A model generated the notes under the pieces. It was given only the letters and a program-made list of their open reading frames with translations. It searched no databases and was not told the origin of the DNA. From Persicaria tinctoria (lineage: Eukaryota > Streptophyta > Magnoliopsida > Caryophyllales > Polygonaceae), in assembly GCA_037127255.1 (NCBI GenBank), contig JBANSL010000004.1, positions 20,033,967-20,097,966 of the forward strand: DNA of 64,000 nt. Reading direction: 5' to 3'. The position numbers and the translations under genes are program-made. Positions 41,358-55,627 of this stretch are shown here, in pieces; position 1 is the stretch's first letter, and each line of letters opens with the position of its first letter.

Positions 41358-42768
41358 TGATAGCATGCATTTAGGTAGGCATAATATGTTGCATTTAGTT
41401 TAGTTAAGATGCATTTCATGCAGGGATTAAGTACAATTTGCATATTTGCTCTCTATGTAGGTGGAGTCGGAATCTACATGTTTTTATTGATTATTTCAGG
41501 TAACTGTGGATCCGAAAAGGAGAAATGGGTTGATGATGCATTAAGATGAGGAAGTCCAGTTGATCGAAGAAGCTTAAATGAAGATCTAAAGAGGTCCTGA
41601 GAAGAAGAAGCGGACCTAAACGAAGAACAAGTCTGCAGAAGTTGTCGCCAGACATGCTGAACTTGTTTTGCACTTTATGGAGGCCTCGGTTGTCCGATTG
41701 ACTATTATGATCATGCGTTGGAAAGCTCTTTCAAAGAGCTACAATTTTCCTGTTGACAAGAAGAGCAAATTCAAAACAGATTTTCCATGAAAGACAATAT
41801 GCAGCGGGCGCCGCTGCAGCGGGATATGGGAGAGCTGTTGATGCTGCCGCCGTAGCATCCATTCCGCGGCCGCAGCATTGGTCGTCAGTGCGTATACGCT
41901 GCGTTTCGTTTAATGAAACCCTAGTTTTTATTCTTAGTTGTTTTGTGGCCGACTTGGATCTTTTATAAGGCCAATTTTAGTTATTTTTCAAGAACTTCTA
42001 TTCTATTCCAGGATCTATCAGACAATGAGAGAGAGCGATGTTCTCCATGGGCGGCTAAACTCTCTTCGTTCTACTTGCAATTTGAAGCTTTATTTGGATT
42101 GATTGTGAGTTTCTGAATCTTGTTCCTTATTTCCTATATTGAATGTTTCAACTTCTTTGTGCTTGCATGTTTGATTGTTTTATTCTATCTAGCCCGCGCA
42201 ACTAGTTAGAATCAATTCAATTGCTAAGGTTTTGTAGATTCCTGGTTGTGAACCTTAACCTAAGTGACAAACTTGTTCCTTTAGGGCTGGTTGAACTAAT
42301 TGAATGAGTAGGAAGTTGGATGTGTTGTTAAATCCCTCTTTAAGGACTGCAAATACCTTGGTTAATCTCTGAACTTAAAGCTATCAATTGGGTTAAATCC
42401 TTCTTTAGGGACTATTTGATTGATAAGGGTTTCTAGGACTGGTTGGACTAGTAGCTATATTAGGTTGGGACAAGGGCATTCATAGGAAGACTAAAAGGAC
42501 AAGAGGAAGTTACAATATCAATTCAACCAAATAAAGTGGATAGTTGTAGGTAGAGCGATCTTCTCTAAATTGTTTTGCATCAATCTGTTTATAGTTTATT
42601 TTGTCTTCTTTTTTTATTTCAATCAACCAAAACCCCCCTTTCTACTAATTGGTAAATACACTTTGCTGAGAAATACTTGATTCTCTGTGGGATCGACCTC
42701 TTGCTATACTAGTTTGTAGGTTTGAGTTTTATTTTGATACGGTTTACGTGACTAAAAACCGTTCATCA
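41358..42768 (+). mobile_element. Solo LTR (family C), 1411 bp
   Basis: It starts TGATAGCATGCATTTAGG and ends AACCGTTCATCA, with the duplication TTTGC at 41,353-41,357 and 42,769-42,773. A TATA-like TTTTATAAGGCC lies near 41,959. The end has TCTGTGGGATCGACCTC, typical of Ty3-type LTR ends. It shares GCGTTGGAAAGCTCTTTCAA-like DNA with family A. No internal sequence is present. A similar minus-strand LTR end lies near 62.9 kb. Confidence 0.8.
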
Positions 42769-43649
42769 TTTGCCTACCTCTTGTACTGTCATAGGGGAAA
42801 AAAAAAGAAAAAGATGGGGGTATAGGCAACCATATCTACCTCTTGTTGACTTATTTATAAATCTGTAATGTGTGTTTAATATGTATATCAAGTTTCTTCA
42901 TGAGAGTTAAACCACATACATATACACAATATATCTATTTGTTTCTTTATGGAAATTAGGCAAGAAATGTATGACTTTTTTTTAAATAGCTTCATGACAG
43001 GAGTCAAATTGCACATGACAGTTACGTCTTCTAACATGTCACATGTATGAATTTTTTTTTTATCATATACATATTAAATTTCATATGCTTTTCGACCTGA
43101 CAACCTCAGTGTTTGTACATGATACCAGTTAATATTAACATGACGATCTGTTGTAAAGGGTGACAATGTCAATAATAAAAATTAACTGTCCACCATGTGA
43201 TTTCCTACTAGACACCATTTGGTTGTCTACTGGACATGTTTTAGGTTTTTCCTCTCTTCCGGGCTATCGTAATGAAAGCTCAAATTCTTCTTTCTCCCTT
43301 CTAACTTGATCAAAATCTCCAAGTTCTTATTGGAACAAGCTAAGATGTTCTTAAAAAGACATGTTCTTGTGCAACTAAATAGCCACAAATATTTTTGTGA
43401 ATCTTCATGCCCCTTGCCGCTGCTTGCCAGTGACACTTTCAATTGACAGAACGGTACAAAGATATCTTTTAACAAAATAAAGACCGATATCATTTAACAA
43501 AATAATTGAGTTGTCTAAAATGATAGTCCTTTTTTTTTAAAAAAAAAACATCGATTGTGAAAAGCTTGCCTTACATCAATAAAGAACGAGATCTATGATT
43601 GAAAAAAAAATCTTGCAAAAAAAAATATTGATATCTAATGGAAGTGGGT

Positions 43650-45140
<1,491 letters not shown>

Positions 45141-45512
45141 AACCAAATTCTTTTATGGACCCTATCTAGGAACGATCCTATAGGCCTTCGTCTTATCTAT
45201 CCAAGAAAGGTACTCACATCCCTTCTCATCTTACCCTCTTATCACATTATGAATTTGAGGTGCTAAAATTGATTTCGTTGCTATTTAAAGAAGTATGAGT
45301 GTTTCTATCATCTTCCTTGGTTCTATTGTAAAAAAATCGATTCGTAACCCCGACTTAGTCTTGAAAAATCGATTCGTAATACAAGAAAATAGGCCATTTG
45401 TGTAGATAACAAAAAACAATTATCCAACCGCAATAGATTGCAAAATCACAACACAATCTGTTCAATACGAAAAATGCAAAATATTCAACCAAAATAGATT
45501 ACAAAATCACAA

Positions 45513-46457
45513 CATGCTCAATTGCAAGAATTCCAGCATCCGCAAATAGTTCTTCTGGGAAATTGTATATCAGTTGTTTGTTAATAAAACAATTGATGAC
45601 ATGGCCTATGATCTTATTTACTTTCTCCCTCATCTTATCCTTTTCAGCTATTTCAATCTCTGCAACCTTAGCCATTGAATCAACACGAACACGTGCACCA
45701 TAGATTTTTACTTTATCCATGTCCATAGTTGTGTTTGCCACCAAAATCTTCGCATTCTCAATGCGCTTTGGTTGCCCAATACCGATCTTCTTGTCCAAGA
45801 TAAATCTATAATGACATAACAATCAGACAGATAAACTTGGTGAACAAGTTTTTCAGTAACATCACACCTGTTGAAGAAGCATGTAACCACCCAACATAGG
45901 ACAACACAAGATTTTAAATTTTGACAGAGTTGAAAGAAAATAGCACAGGAAGCATGGTTTTTCAAAGAACTTGATCATAAAAGTTTATATTCTTAGATAC
46001 ACAGAACTACAGAAGCATCAGATTAGTAGCTAAGGTACTCATGTAAGCAGGCTGCATTTATATTCTGCTGACCTATTGTGTTTTTTTCTTCAATAATGAG
46101 AGAACTAAATAGACTTGACAACTAGTAGAAATGAAAAGCCATAATTATTATTCGACCCTAGGCACCTTTGCTAGCTTCTATGCACTTGAAAGTAAAAAGG
46201 TAAAACAACATTTAACTTGGAAAATACTCTTGCAAAAAGAGCTGCAGAAACAATTTTATACATAATCCAAACTTGGAACATTTCATATTTCAAGTGAGGG
46301 TTTAAAGGCAGAAAAGGGTCAGGAAATGACATGTCAATCTGACATGCAAGCATCCACTGGTCTAGAATCAAAAGACTCACCCTTCATCTAGAAACGAATC
46401 CCTCAACGAGCCACCAGACTTCTTGATGATTTGAATGGATTCGAGGTTTGTGCTCCC
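45513..46457 (-). pseudogene. CCT2 (TCP-1 beta chaperonin subunit) fragment
   Basis: CCT2 is one of eight subunits of the cytosolic chaperonin. Exon 46,381-46,457 reads STNLESIQIIKKSGGSLRDS, then FLDEG, with AG and GT borders. Exon 45,513-45,805 reads [20 protein letters not shown], then [20 protein letters not shown] and [20 protein letters not shown]. The join is in phase (DEG-FILD). Variants such as GHVINCF for GHGINCF suggest relaxed constraint. It stops at IEHV, where the normal protein goes on, and the donor is lost. It is a two-exon capture from the middle of the gene. Confidence 0.9.
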
Positions 46458-47134
46458 CTGTCAATTTCAAGATCATTTCGAGGCACAATCAGTGTTTTGC
46501 TCAAAGGCATATCAGAGAAAAACTTCAAAATTGGCATGGCATGACAAATAGCTTCCCACAAATAGTCTTATTACCATTGTAAAAAGCATTTCATATGAAT
46601 TCAATTATGCAATGAAAATCAAAAGGAATTCATCAGATGATAAACTTCAAGATAACAGATCTCCAACTTTCAGGATGCATAATGCACAGTTTAAGAAGTC
46701 GAAAATTACAAACCATAACCTTTTTGAAGGAAAAAAACTTGCAGATCATGCAACAAAACTGTACTACTTGCCAAGATGTTTTATTTTGTGTGGGTCTAAA
46801 AACAAGAGGATATTCATGACTTGAGATATACACAGTACCATATGTGCGAGCTACCACAAGCTTCAAGGGGAAAGAAGCTCATGACAAACAAGATCTGAAG
46901 TGCCGTGAATAAAATCTTCTTAGATATCCTAATTTCCATTGCAATCACTTTGTTCTACAGGCTGAAATTATAACTCATAAACAGCTTGAAATGCTTGGGT
47001 AAATGCTAATCGTGATTCCTTGTAATGTAACTCAGAAACTACATTGTTACTCAAAGAATCGGATATGACAATGAGAGTAAAGACAAATGGTCAATTGGTC
47101 ATCTTGATCAGAGAGCTAGATAGTTGGAGCTTAC

Positions 47135-48060
47135 CCGATCACCAATGTTGCAATCGTTATTCTCGTCATGAGCCATGAACTTGCTGGTTCTTTTGACATA
47201 GCGATTATAAATCTTGTTGTGGAAGAGACAATCAGCTAAAACCACCACCGATTTCTGCATCTTATTCGACACCACCACGCCTATAACCTGCTTCATCCTC
47301 GCTTTCTATCTCTCTACGTGTTCCTAAATTGCACAAGAGGAAACTCTCATATCAGTAAGCTAAAAAACATTGATTTCACAAGGATGAAAATTGAGATGCC
47401 AGCTAAGTATCAAAAACAAAAAGAGAGCAGAGTTCATTTAGGACTTTCAACAAACAGTTGGTAGGGGTTAAAAACTAGGCTACGGATTGAATCCACATGT
47501 AAATGTCACAGGTACAAGCAACTCAAATGTCTCCCAACCTAATTTGATAACCAATTAGCTCTCTAGTACAACATTACTCCTCTGAGCAATGTATCTGAAA
47601 CTCCTTTTCTGGGTTCTTGCAATCGATATGCGAATGGTGAGGGAAATCATACGGCATATCATCGTTATAATTGAGACAAATTGGGGCAATTGAGGTCCCA
47701 AACTGAGACCAATTCGAACAATAACAAGAGAACCCCCAAATTTCATACCAAATTCAAGCATCGAATCCTTACATCTACTTCAACATGAAGGATGTGTGAA
47801 GTTGATTTTAAAACAAAAAAGGGGAAAAACGGGGGCTTACATCATAGGCATGGACGGGGATGAGGCCGGACTTCCTCCCGCCGCCTTTCGATCCCTCGTC
47901 TGCCTCCTCCGTCTCCCCTCTCCTGATCACCCTCATCTGCGTCCTCTCCGCCGCCTTCTTCCAAGCTCTGCAAGTGGGGCTGCTCATCTGCCACCTTCGC
48001 CTTCACCCTTATTTGCCGCCTCCGTCTCTCTCTCTCTGATTTTTCTGCCATCGATGGGCA
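47135..48060 (-). pseudogene. Mitochondrial-type ribosomal protein S17, 5' fragment
   Basis: The exon at 47,135-47,296 begins ATG and reads MKQVIGVVVSNKMQKSVVVL, then YNRYVKRTSKFMAHDENN and CNIGDR before a GTAAGC donor. Nuclear-encoded, mitochondrial-type bacterial S17 proteins continue with a short basic tail, which I cannot find. Upstream, about 47,842-48,060 looks like a 5'-UTR exon ending at another GTAAGC. Promoter, leader and first coding exon are therefore present and the last exon is not. It lies head-to-tail with the CCT2 fragment. If the second exon is only too short to see, this could still be a gene. Confidence 0.75.
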
Positions 48061-48278
48061 GGAGAGAGGTAAGGAAAGGAGACCGGTTACTTAAGGTAAA
48101 AAAATTACCAACTGGGTGCAATTTGTGTGAGGGAGAGGGTTAACCCTTGCAAATTGAAATGAATAATGGATTATAAGCGCAAAGTTTTTCAGCTCAAGTG
48201 TCATTTACTAACATTCCCTCTAATACATGTCTCAATACCTCATGGGATAGGTTAGGTATGAATTCTTACCGGATCCCC

Positions 48279-48305
48279 AAAAAAAAAAAAAAAAAAAAAA
48301 AAAAA
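48279..48305. repeat. Poly(A) run
   Basis: 27 consecutive A. It may be the tail of an old retroposon inserted upstream of the UPF0496 gene; no matching element was seen to its left. Confidence 0.8.
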
Positions 48306-48638
48306 CAGTATAAGAAAAAAATGGGAAAATATAGAGAGTTGATTTGTTGAATTTTCTTCACTCGGTGGCCCGTCGGTACTCGGTTAAGCTTTCATCTTCT
48401 TCTTCCACTAACCTCTCCCTTTGACCGTCATTTTTGTGGATCTCCCTTTCCGGCCTTTCCTTGCTCAAATCCATTCCCCAGTTGCCAAAGCAGCTCCAAT
48501 CCTAATTCATTCTTCGTTTTACTTCATCTGATCCTCCGACATTTCCTCCAATTCTTGCTTTGAACAACTCAATCCTCCTCGATTTTTAATCTGCTTGCTT
48601 GATCTGGTTCCCCTTCCATCCCCTAAATTCTAGCCCAG

Positions 48639-49802
48639 ATGGGGGCCTCCTGCAGCAAAGACCCAAGCTTGGATGTAGTTCCTGCGCCGCCGCGCGCCGC
48701 CGGCCTCACCACGTCTGTCTCCGCCAGCGATTTCAGCTCCTACCTCTCAGCGTGTGAGTCAGACGCGCAGCTCCGAGATTTCGACTCCGCCCTCCGCCAG
48801 CAGACCACGCACCTGGTCACAACTGTCGCCGATGCCCAACAGGTAGGCTCTCTGTCTCTTGAATCCCTCAGAGCTGTTACTGGATGCCTCGCTGATGTGA
48901 ACCACGAAGTGGTTAGATTCGTGTTGAACTCCAACAGAGATGCTTGGAAATCTCCAGAGCTGTTCGATTTGGTCCAGCAGTATTTCGATTACAGCGATCA
49001 GGTTTTGGCTTTCTTCAACTCCCTTAATGGTTGCCTGAGAGCCGCTCAGCACAGGGAGCTGCTCGTCAAGTTGGCATTAGGCCACTTTGAGGAGGAATCG
49101 AAGGGTGTTGGTGGGGCTGATGGTGGTAATAGCGTCAGGTTTGCGAAGACTTTGCGAGAACTGAGGAATCTAAAGGAGGAAGGAAATCCTTTTAGTGGGG
49201 AATTTTTCGCATCGCTTAAATCCCTCCAGATTCTGCAGCTGCAGATGCTTAATAAGCTTAAAGCTAAGCAGCAGAAGCTCAGTAATAAGATGAAATCAGT
49301 GAAGATTTATAAGAGGATTTCCCTTGTGATCTTTGCAGCATGTTTCGTAGGGGTGATCGTTTTCTCAGTGGTTGCTGCAGCTATTGCAGCCCCGCCTTTG
49401 GTGACCGCTCTTGCTGCTGCAATGTCTGCTCCAATGGGGGGTATGGGGAAATGGTTGAATTCCTTGTGGAAGAAGTATGAAAAGGATTTTAAGGCACAAT
49501 ATGAGGTGGTTGATACAATGCGCTTGACAAGTTTGCTGACATTGGCGGAGTTGGATGATATCGGCTTGTTAGCAAGGAAGTTGGAGATTCAGATTCAGGC
49601 ATTGCTTGTAAGTGCTGAATTCTCAATTAGGGATGATTCCACGCTGAAGGTGGTGATTGGCGATATGACGAACAAACTAGGTGGTCTTACAACGGCAATT
49701 GCTGAGCTAGAGGAACGTTCTACCTTGTATAGCCGCGATATAGGGCGGGGAAGGACAGTCATCTTGCAAGGGATAAGCAGGAGAGGCTCAAATAACATCT
49801 AA
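48639..49802 (+). CDS. UPF0496 (DUF677/At14a-like) membrane protein
   Basis: An uninterrupted 387-codon single-exon frame, the only intact-looking host gene here. The start MGASCSKDPSLD has Gly2 and Cys5, a likely N-myristoylation and palmitoylation signal. Then come helical segments typical of UPF0496 (SASDFSSYLSACESDAQLRD; SLNGCLRAAQHRELLVKLAL), a coiled coil (about 190-225), and one strong hydrophobic block at about 225-265 (ISLVIFAACFVGVIVFSVVA). The C-terminal half keeps family features (LTLAELDDIGLLARKLEIQI). At14a-like proteins sit at the plasma membrane and are linked to cytoskeleton or cell-wall contact; the exact role of this copy is unknown. The start is the first ATG after a CT-rich leader. 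Length fits the family. Confidence 0.9.
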   Translation: MGASCSKDPSLDVVPAPPRAAGLTTSVSASDFSSYLSACESDAQLRDFDSALRQQTTHLVTTVADAQQVGSLSLESLRAVTGCLADVNHEVVRFVLNSNRDAWKSPELFDLVQQYFDYSDQVLAFFNSLNGCLRAAQHRELLVKLALGHFEEESKGVGGADGGNSVRFAKTLRELRNLKEEGNPFSGEFFASLKSLQILQLQMLNKLKAKQQKLSNKMKSVKIYKRISLVIFAACFVGVIVFSVVAAAIAAPPLVTALAAAMSAPMGGMGKWLNSLWKKYEKDFKAQYEVVDTMRLTSLLTLAELDDIGLLARKLEIQIQALLVSAEFSIRDDSTLKVVIGDMTNKLGGLTTAIAELEERSTLYSRDIGRGRTVILQGISRRGSNNI

Positions 49803-51583
49803 AAGGGGCATTGTTTATGTATGCCTCCATTGGTAAGTTCACTTTGTGTAATGGTTAGAGGATCATCTCAATAAGAATGGCTTTGTTTTACCCTTCACGT
49901 TGGAATCAAGTATATGCTTATCTTGGCTTTTCCATATGTCCAAACATTTGGGCGCTGGTGGAGTTTTAGAGGGTTACATTCATGCTTACTTGTTCTACGC
50001 ATATATATTGTAAAGTCATGATTCAATGCGATATTACATCAAAAGTAGACTTGTTGATCTATGCAACAACGCGACTACTTTATACTTGGCTGTTCATTGG
50101 TTCTTCAATGCTGGTGACCTTGACAGAGCAGTTATAAATGTCTATGTGGCTGGAAACAAGTCCAGGAGAAGTTTGGCACATAAGCCACGTGAAGGGTCTG
50201 TTTTTGGTATGAAAGGGAGATGTTTTAGTCTAAATGTCTCTGCGTAGCGGTTTACACTCAGGTACACTGTATAATGTAGCATATTGTTGATTCTGTTTAT
50301 CGAAACAAGAGCTGGTAACTTGATGATCTCTTTGTCTTGGCATCGCGCATCTTGGCTTACCTTACCTTCTTTTTGCATCTCTCCAAAGTTTTTGTTATAC
50401 ATGAATGGAGTAGCAAGTTATGTGTAATCTAGTATTTGAACAAAGTCAGTTGTGTTCCATTTTATGTTGAGCGGAGTAAATGTGTCTGTTACATGTACAA
50501 TGTGCCCTTGCACAAAGGTAAGTACATGGCGGAGTTTTAGAGAGTCATATTAGACTACTATCCATATACCATTTTCGTGTGAGTGAACGGTTCATGTGAT
50601 GCTGGCCTGAAGTGAACACTATTCTTGAATGATTGTTTTTGTGAGAATAGGGAGTCGTGAACTGGGTTGGGTTTGAGACTTTTGCCAAAACTTATAGATC
50701 CCTTAATTAAGATAGTTTTAGATTTAGTGATTGAGATTTCTCTATAACTCTATTGAAACACTTTTCATAACTAATACTCTCTTCGTTTCAAAATATAGGT
50801 AGTTTGCCTTTTTGACATGATTTTTAAGAAGAGAAATTTGTACTCAATATACCAAAAAAGTTAACCCTTTACAAAAATGTCAATCCCCTATAAAAAATTT
50901 GTTAAATGTCAAAAAGTAACATTTATTTGTAAAAATAACAAGTAACATTTATTTGGAGGGAGTTTGAAATTTTGGAGGTGGTTTGGGCGGGATTTAAGGC
51001 AGAGCAAAGGAGGGAGAGAGAGTTCACAACAGCTGAAGAGGAGAAGGTAGAAGGGGAAGTGGAGGCCTAAGGCTGACAACGACGGGGTGGAGGGCGACGG
51101 TCGTGGTGGCTCTTCCTCTTCTCTGTTTTTTTTTTTTTAATTTTGTGAAAGGGGAAATGGAAATGTGTGGAGGTCGGTCGGATTTGTGGAGATGGAGGGA
51201 GATTTGTGGAGGAAGGGTGGTAGAGATGGATGGAGGTGGTTCAGTCCGGCCACGACAGCTCTTTGCCTCGTCAGATACCAAGGTGAAACGGAGGGTTGAA
51301 CATTTGAGGGTTGAATAGGGGTTAGTCTTATATTGACTAAGGGATCGTAGTCAGTGGCTAGGCAACAACAGTTACTGGCTAGACAACATTAGTTACTGGC
51401 TAGTAAGTGTAAATCGTAAATTGAGATCAAGATACGATGTAGACCCAACTTTACTTCGATTTTTTTTTTAATAAACATATATAAAGTGGATGGTAGATAA
51501 AATTAAATTAAGTTCAAAAATAAATTTATTTTTGAGAAAATGGTAGTCTATATACCAAAATATTGAGATGTTAGCAAAACTAA
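49803..51583. other. 3' flank of UPF0496 and non-coding DNA
   Basis: Short frames only. 50,770-50,960 resembles common plant intergenic repeats (TTTCAAAATATAGGTAG, then GGAGGGAG). 51,000-51,300 is purine-rich with opposing open frames. No family recognised. Confidence 0.5.
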
Positions 51584-51599
51584 CCCCCCCCCCCCCCCC
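51584..51599. repeat. Poly(C) run
   Basis: 16 consecutive C. Confidence 0.85.
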
Positions 51600-51734
51600 G
51601 CCTAAAATTGCAAAACTGTCAAAATGACCCACAAATTTGCAAAAACAACCGGTGACCAAAACCTGTGGTAGCCGGGTTAGAGAGGAGGGAGCCATCAAAT
51701 CAAGGGTAAAAAGCATTCCTTTTATTTCAATTGG

Positions 51735-51900
51735 AAATTCAAGAGATGAGAGAGAGAACACCATTGAAGAACGTTCAAGAGAGGAGAGAGAGAACACCGT
51801 TGAAGAAGCAATTGAAGGTTAGAGAGAAGGAAGTCGACTACCATTGAAGGCCCTTCAAGAGAGGAGAGAGAGAACACCATTGAAGAAGCAATTGAGGGTA
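51735..51900. repeat. Purine-rich local repeats
   Basis: GAGAGAGAACACC followed by TTGAAGAA occurs three times (about 51,748, 51,787 and 51,868), the last two also followed by GCAATTGA. From 51,900 to 53,300 no gene is convincing. Confidence 0.6.
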
Positions 51901-53318
51901 CGACTGGAACCGCACGAGAGGAAGAGAGAAGGAGGGAGGGAGGAAGGGATTAGGCAAGTCGAAAAGGGAGGACGACGAGTGCGAAGGGATTCTCTGGTTC
52001 GATAACATTCGAAGAAAAAGAATCCCATGCGAAAAGTAAGTTCTCATCATCTCTCTCTTCTCTTGAAAAACTTTTCGAGGGTTGAATGTCTTGAATGTGG
52101 AATTGGGGACCTTGGGGAGAATGAGGTGAAATGATATACAAACCCTAACCTTATTGGTGTTGGGCGGTTTGAGATTTAGTTGAGAATTCAGCATTGATGA
52201 AAAGTTGATGATGAAATTGAAGGTCCAAATAGGGTAGAAAGGAATTGAAAACCTCCATTAGTACTGTTTCGAATCTGGATTCAGAAAACTTGAAAACCGT
52301 CATTACTGTTTCGAATCTGGATTTGGGAAACTTGAAAAGGGCAGGGAGATTCGTTAGTCTGGCTAAGTGAAACGGTTGGGTGGCTAGATTTAGTAATCTG
52401 TGTTTTGCTTTTCGAATTAGGGAAGTTGGGAAGAGTTGGGTTTTAAATGATGTTGGATATGGTAAAGGTGAATTTGGGGAGAATGTGGAATTTGTGCTTA
52501 TGAGTTTGGAAATTGGGAACTTTGGGAGAATTTGGAGATTTGGGTTGATTTGTAAATAGTGGCATCTAAATATAATGTTCACATTTGGTGGTAGTTGTAC
52601 ATCATTGCAAGTTTTTGCTATATGTTGAAGTATGTTATGATTCAAACGGTGCAAAAATACATTACACCACTCCGATGTCATTTGAGAGTATTGTAAGTTT
52701 GTGATATGTGTATTACATAAGGTTGTGATAATTGAGACTATTGTATATTTGTGTCATTTGTTGCATTCTTTATTCACGTGAGTTTAGCATTTGTTGAATT
52801 CTTTGTACATCGTTGTAATTTTGTTTCTATGTGTTGAAGTATGTTGTGATTGAAGCCATTAATGTTACACTGGACGATGTCTTTTGAGAGTAATGTAGAT
52901 TTATTTCTAGGGTTGTCATATGTGTATTACATAAGTTTTTTTTTATGGTTGACACTATTGTGTAGTTGTGTACTTGTGGTGTTTGTTTCATTCTTTACTT
53001 GTGCCAGTTACCATTTTGAGATTATTTGAACATGTATATTTGTGGGACATATAAATATGTGAACATTTGTATTCGTGGCATTTGTGTAGTTGTGTCATTT
53101 ATGTAATGTTATATGTTTTGGCAGAAAAATTATTTTGACTGGCTAGATATCTGAATATATTGGCAAGGATTATTGCTAAAATGGGTATTATCTGAACACA
53201 TGTATGACAGATTACGGAGACAATGAGAAAAATGAAAGGAAAAAAATCGCGATGTCGTCGAACAACAAAGTATTAACTGTAATCACTTCTCGGGCAAATT
53301 AAGGGCCTTCTTTTTGTC

Positions 53319-53702
53319 TTGGTGATGTTAATCGTGTCGTGTCGTGTGATATTTGTGCAATCGACACTAGTCCTTCCTTCGGAAAAGTATTTAAGGGGGA
53401 GGTCGAGCCACTTCTCGAAGATGGGATTGCTGAAAGGAATGGACGACGTCCTCTTTGCGGCTGATTTGAAAATGTTGAAAGTCAGCAAGCCAGAGGGCAT
53501 TGTAATGATCGGATCCAATGTGTCGTATTGTTGCGCCCTTATCCGATTCTTCATGGAGAGGCAACTGAAGACATTGAAGAAGTGTGAGACATGGTACGAG
53601 ATCCAGTGCCGACTCATCCGGTTCTCCATCAAGGAATTTTGCCTCGTCACCGACCTGAAGTGTGTCGAAAGGAATCGGGACTTTGAGAACGTTATCAGCT
53701 AA
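53319..53702 (+). pseudogene. DUF1985-like transposon remnant
   Basis: The frame contains SYCCALIRFFMERQLKTLKK, then CETWYEIQCRLIRFSIKEFC and LVTDLKC. The pattern W(Y/F)...G.(P/L)IRFS..EF.LVTGL.C marks DUF1985, a domain found in plant transposons with Ulp1-type proteases. The usual GL is DL. No Ulp1 protease or transposase is visible nearby, so this is an isolated relic. From 53,710 to 54,730 I see no gene. Confidence 0.6.
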
Positions 53703-54738
53703 TGTTGTTTTGTATTGAACTTTTTGTAGACTTATGTTGACTAGGAAATGTAGTTATTCGTAGTGTTTGGTTTACCTGCTAAACGTGTAATCATTTCCAC
53801 CTTTTGGATCCTTGTGTTTGATGACTGAATAGGTATGTTGTGGACACTTTGGTTCTATTTATTATGGATGGTTGTTACGAATGTTGCGTTATGACGCATT
53901 TCGTTTGGGTTTAATAGTCGTTGTTCTTATGTTGGAAAGTTTCTGAGATATATAAAATATGGTAGGGGATTGTCTTTTATCGGCTTAGTCTTTAATGTTA
54001 TTGGCTAGGGAAAATCGTGTACTGACTAGTAAGCAAACAACCCCGTACATATGTCTTTTGCATCGTCGGTAAACTAAACGGCCAGTTATGTGCAAAATAA
54101 ATGAGCAAAATGGCAAGTTAGTCTTTGATGTTATCCGGTTTTGCACCTCCTCCTTCGACTTCAACAATACCTCCTCGTGAAGGTCGATGTTCTTGCGTCG
54201 AGGGTCCCCTACATGCGGAACAACTTTGACCAACATCTCCTCCACATCCTCGGTGGCCACCCCTTTCTCCCCTGCAAAATAAAGAGATTAAGACGGTCAT
54301 TTCAGTATCGGTTGGGGGTAAGGAGAGGACGGGGAGAATCCATGTCTGTAAATTTAAAACGAAAACCATACTTACCCATGTTCGTTGATGTATATTGTAT
54401 ACAAGTGCTATGTGTATCCCTGTGTACGTCTATATATATTCTGTTAATGACTAGAACTTCCCTTTGGTTGGCTAGTAACTTATTTTTTGGGTTTTATCCT
54501 TCGAACTCCACGTTAATGGCATCTAGTACATAATCTGCTTTTATTCCCTGTTATGTCAACCTGTCGAGACCCCCATCTCCTTTTATTGTCTGGATGCAAC
54601 CCGCCTATTTTCCCCATCTGATTTCCCTCCATTTTGGGTGGACGGGAATTTAATATGTGCAAAACCCATTTGCATTTAATGCATGTGATGTCACATGTAC
54701 AATTTGCATTAAATGCTTCTATCTCTCTCCACAAATCC

Positions 54739-55587
54739 TAGGGGTGGGCACGGGACGGGACGGGACGGGATTGGGCCGGGACGGGACTCGTCCCGCGAAA
54801 TTTTTTCGGGACGGGATCGGGACGGGATTGACATTTTTTTTTCGGGACGGGATCGGGACGGGATGGTGTCTGGACGGGACGGGATCGGGACGGGACGGGC
54901 CTTGTCCCGCATATAAAAATAATAAAATATTATATAAATTCGCAAAGTGAAAAAATGCTTTCATAATTCATTATTTAGTATAATATGTTGAATACGGTAT
55001 TATTCTCAACTATATTATTCAATAATAATAATATTATTATTATTATAATACTATTATTAATTCATACAATGATTGTATAATTAATTATAATGTTCAACAT
55101 ATTTGGCTACATTATCTTACTAGATCAGGACGGAAAGGAATTGAGACGAGATTTACCAATATTGTCTAATTATCGATTGATAGTTAGGAAGAATACCGTA
55201 TTTAATTAGCTATTTGCCTCTTGTAACTCTAAATGGGCGGGATGTGTGTGTCGATCTGATGGGATCCTCTCCATTGACTCAGTCTGGAATTTCTGACTTT
55301 ATGCCTGGTCGTGCTGTTGTTGATGCTGCTCGATGTAAGTGTGTCAAGTATCGAGATTTGTGTACGGCGGCTGGTTATGGTTTCCTACCCTTCTCATTCT
55401 CTTCATTGGGGGAGTTGGATACAGATGCGGTTGCATTGCTGAAGCGGATTCAGAAATTCTCGGTACCTCAGGATGCTGGGGCTCGTGCTGCACGTTATAA
55501 TTTTACTAGACTTGGCTTTGTTATCGCTAAAGGAGTGGGTGTCCAGATAGTATCTCGGTTGCCCACTAATTTCTTGTAATCTGTTTT

Positions 55588-55627
<40 letters not shown>

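Noticed and set aside
47796..48143. Plus-strand 115-codon frame as a gene
   Set aside because: It is antisense to the RPS17 leader exon and has the composition of a CT-rich 5' UTR.
51024..51318. Opposing small frames in purine-rich DNA
   Set aside because: Both strands are open because of low-complexity sequence; no domain or conserved motif is visible.
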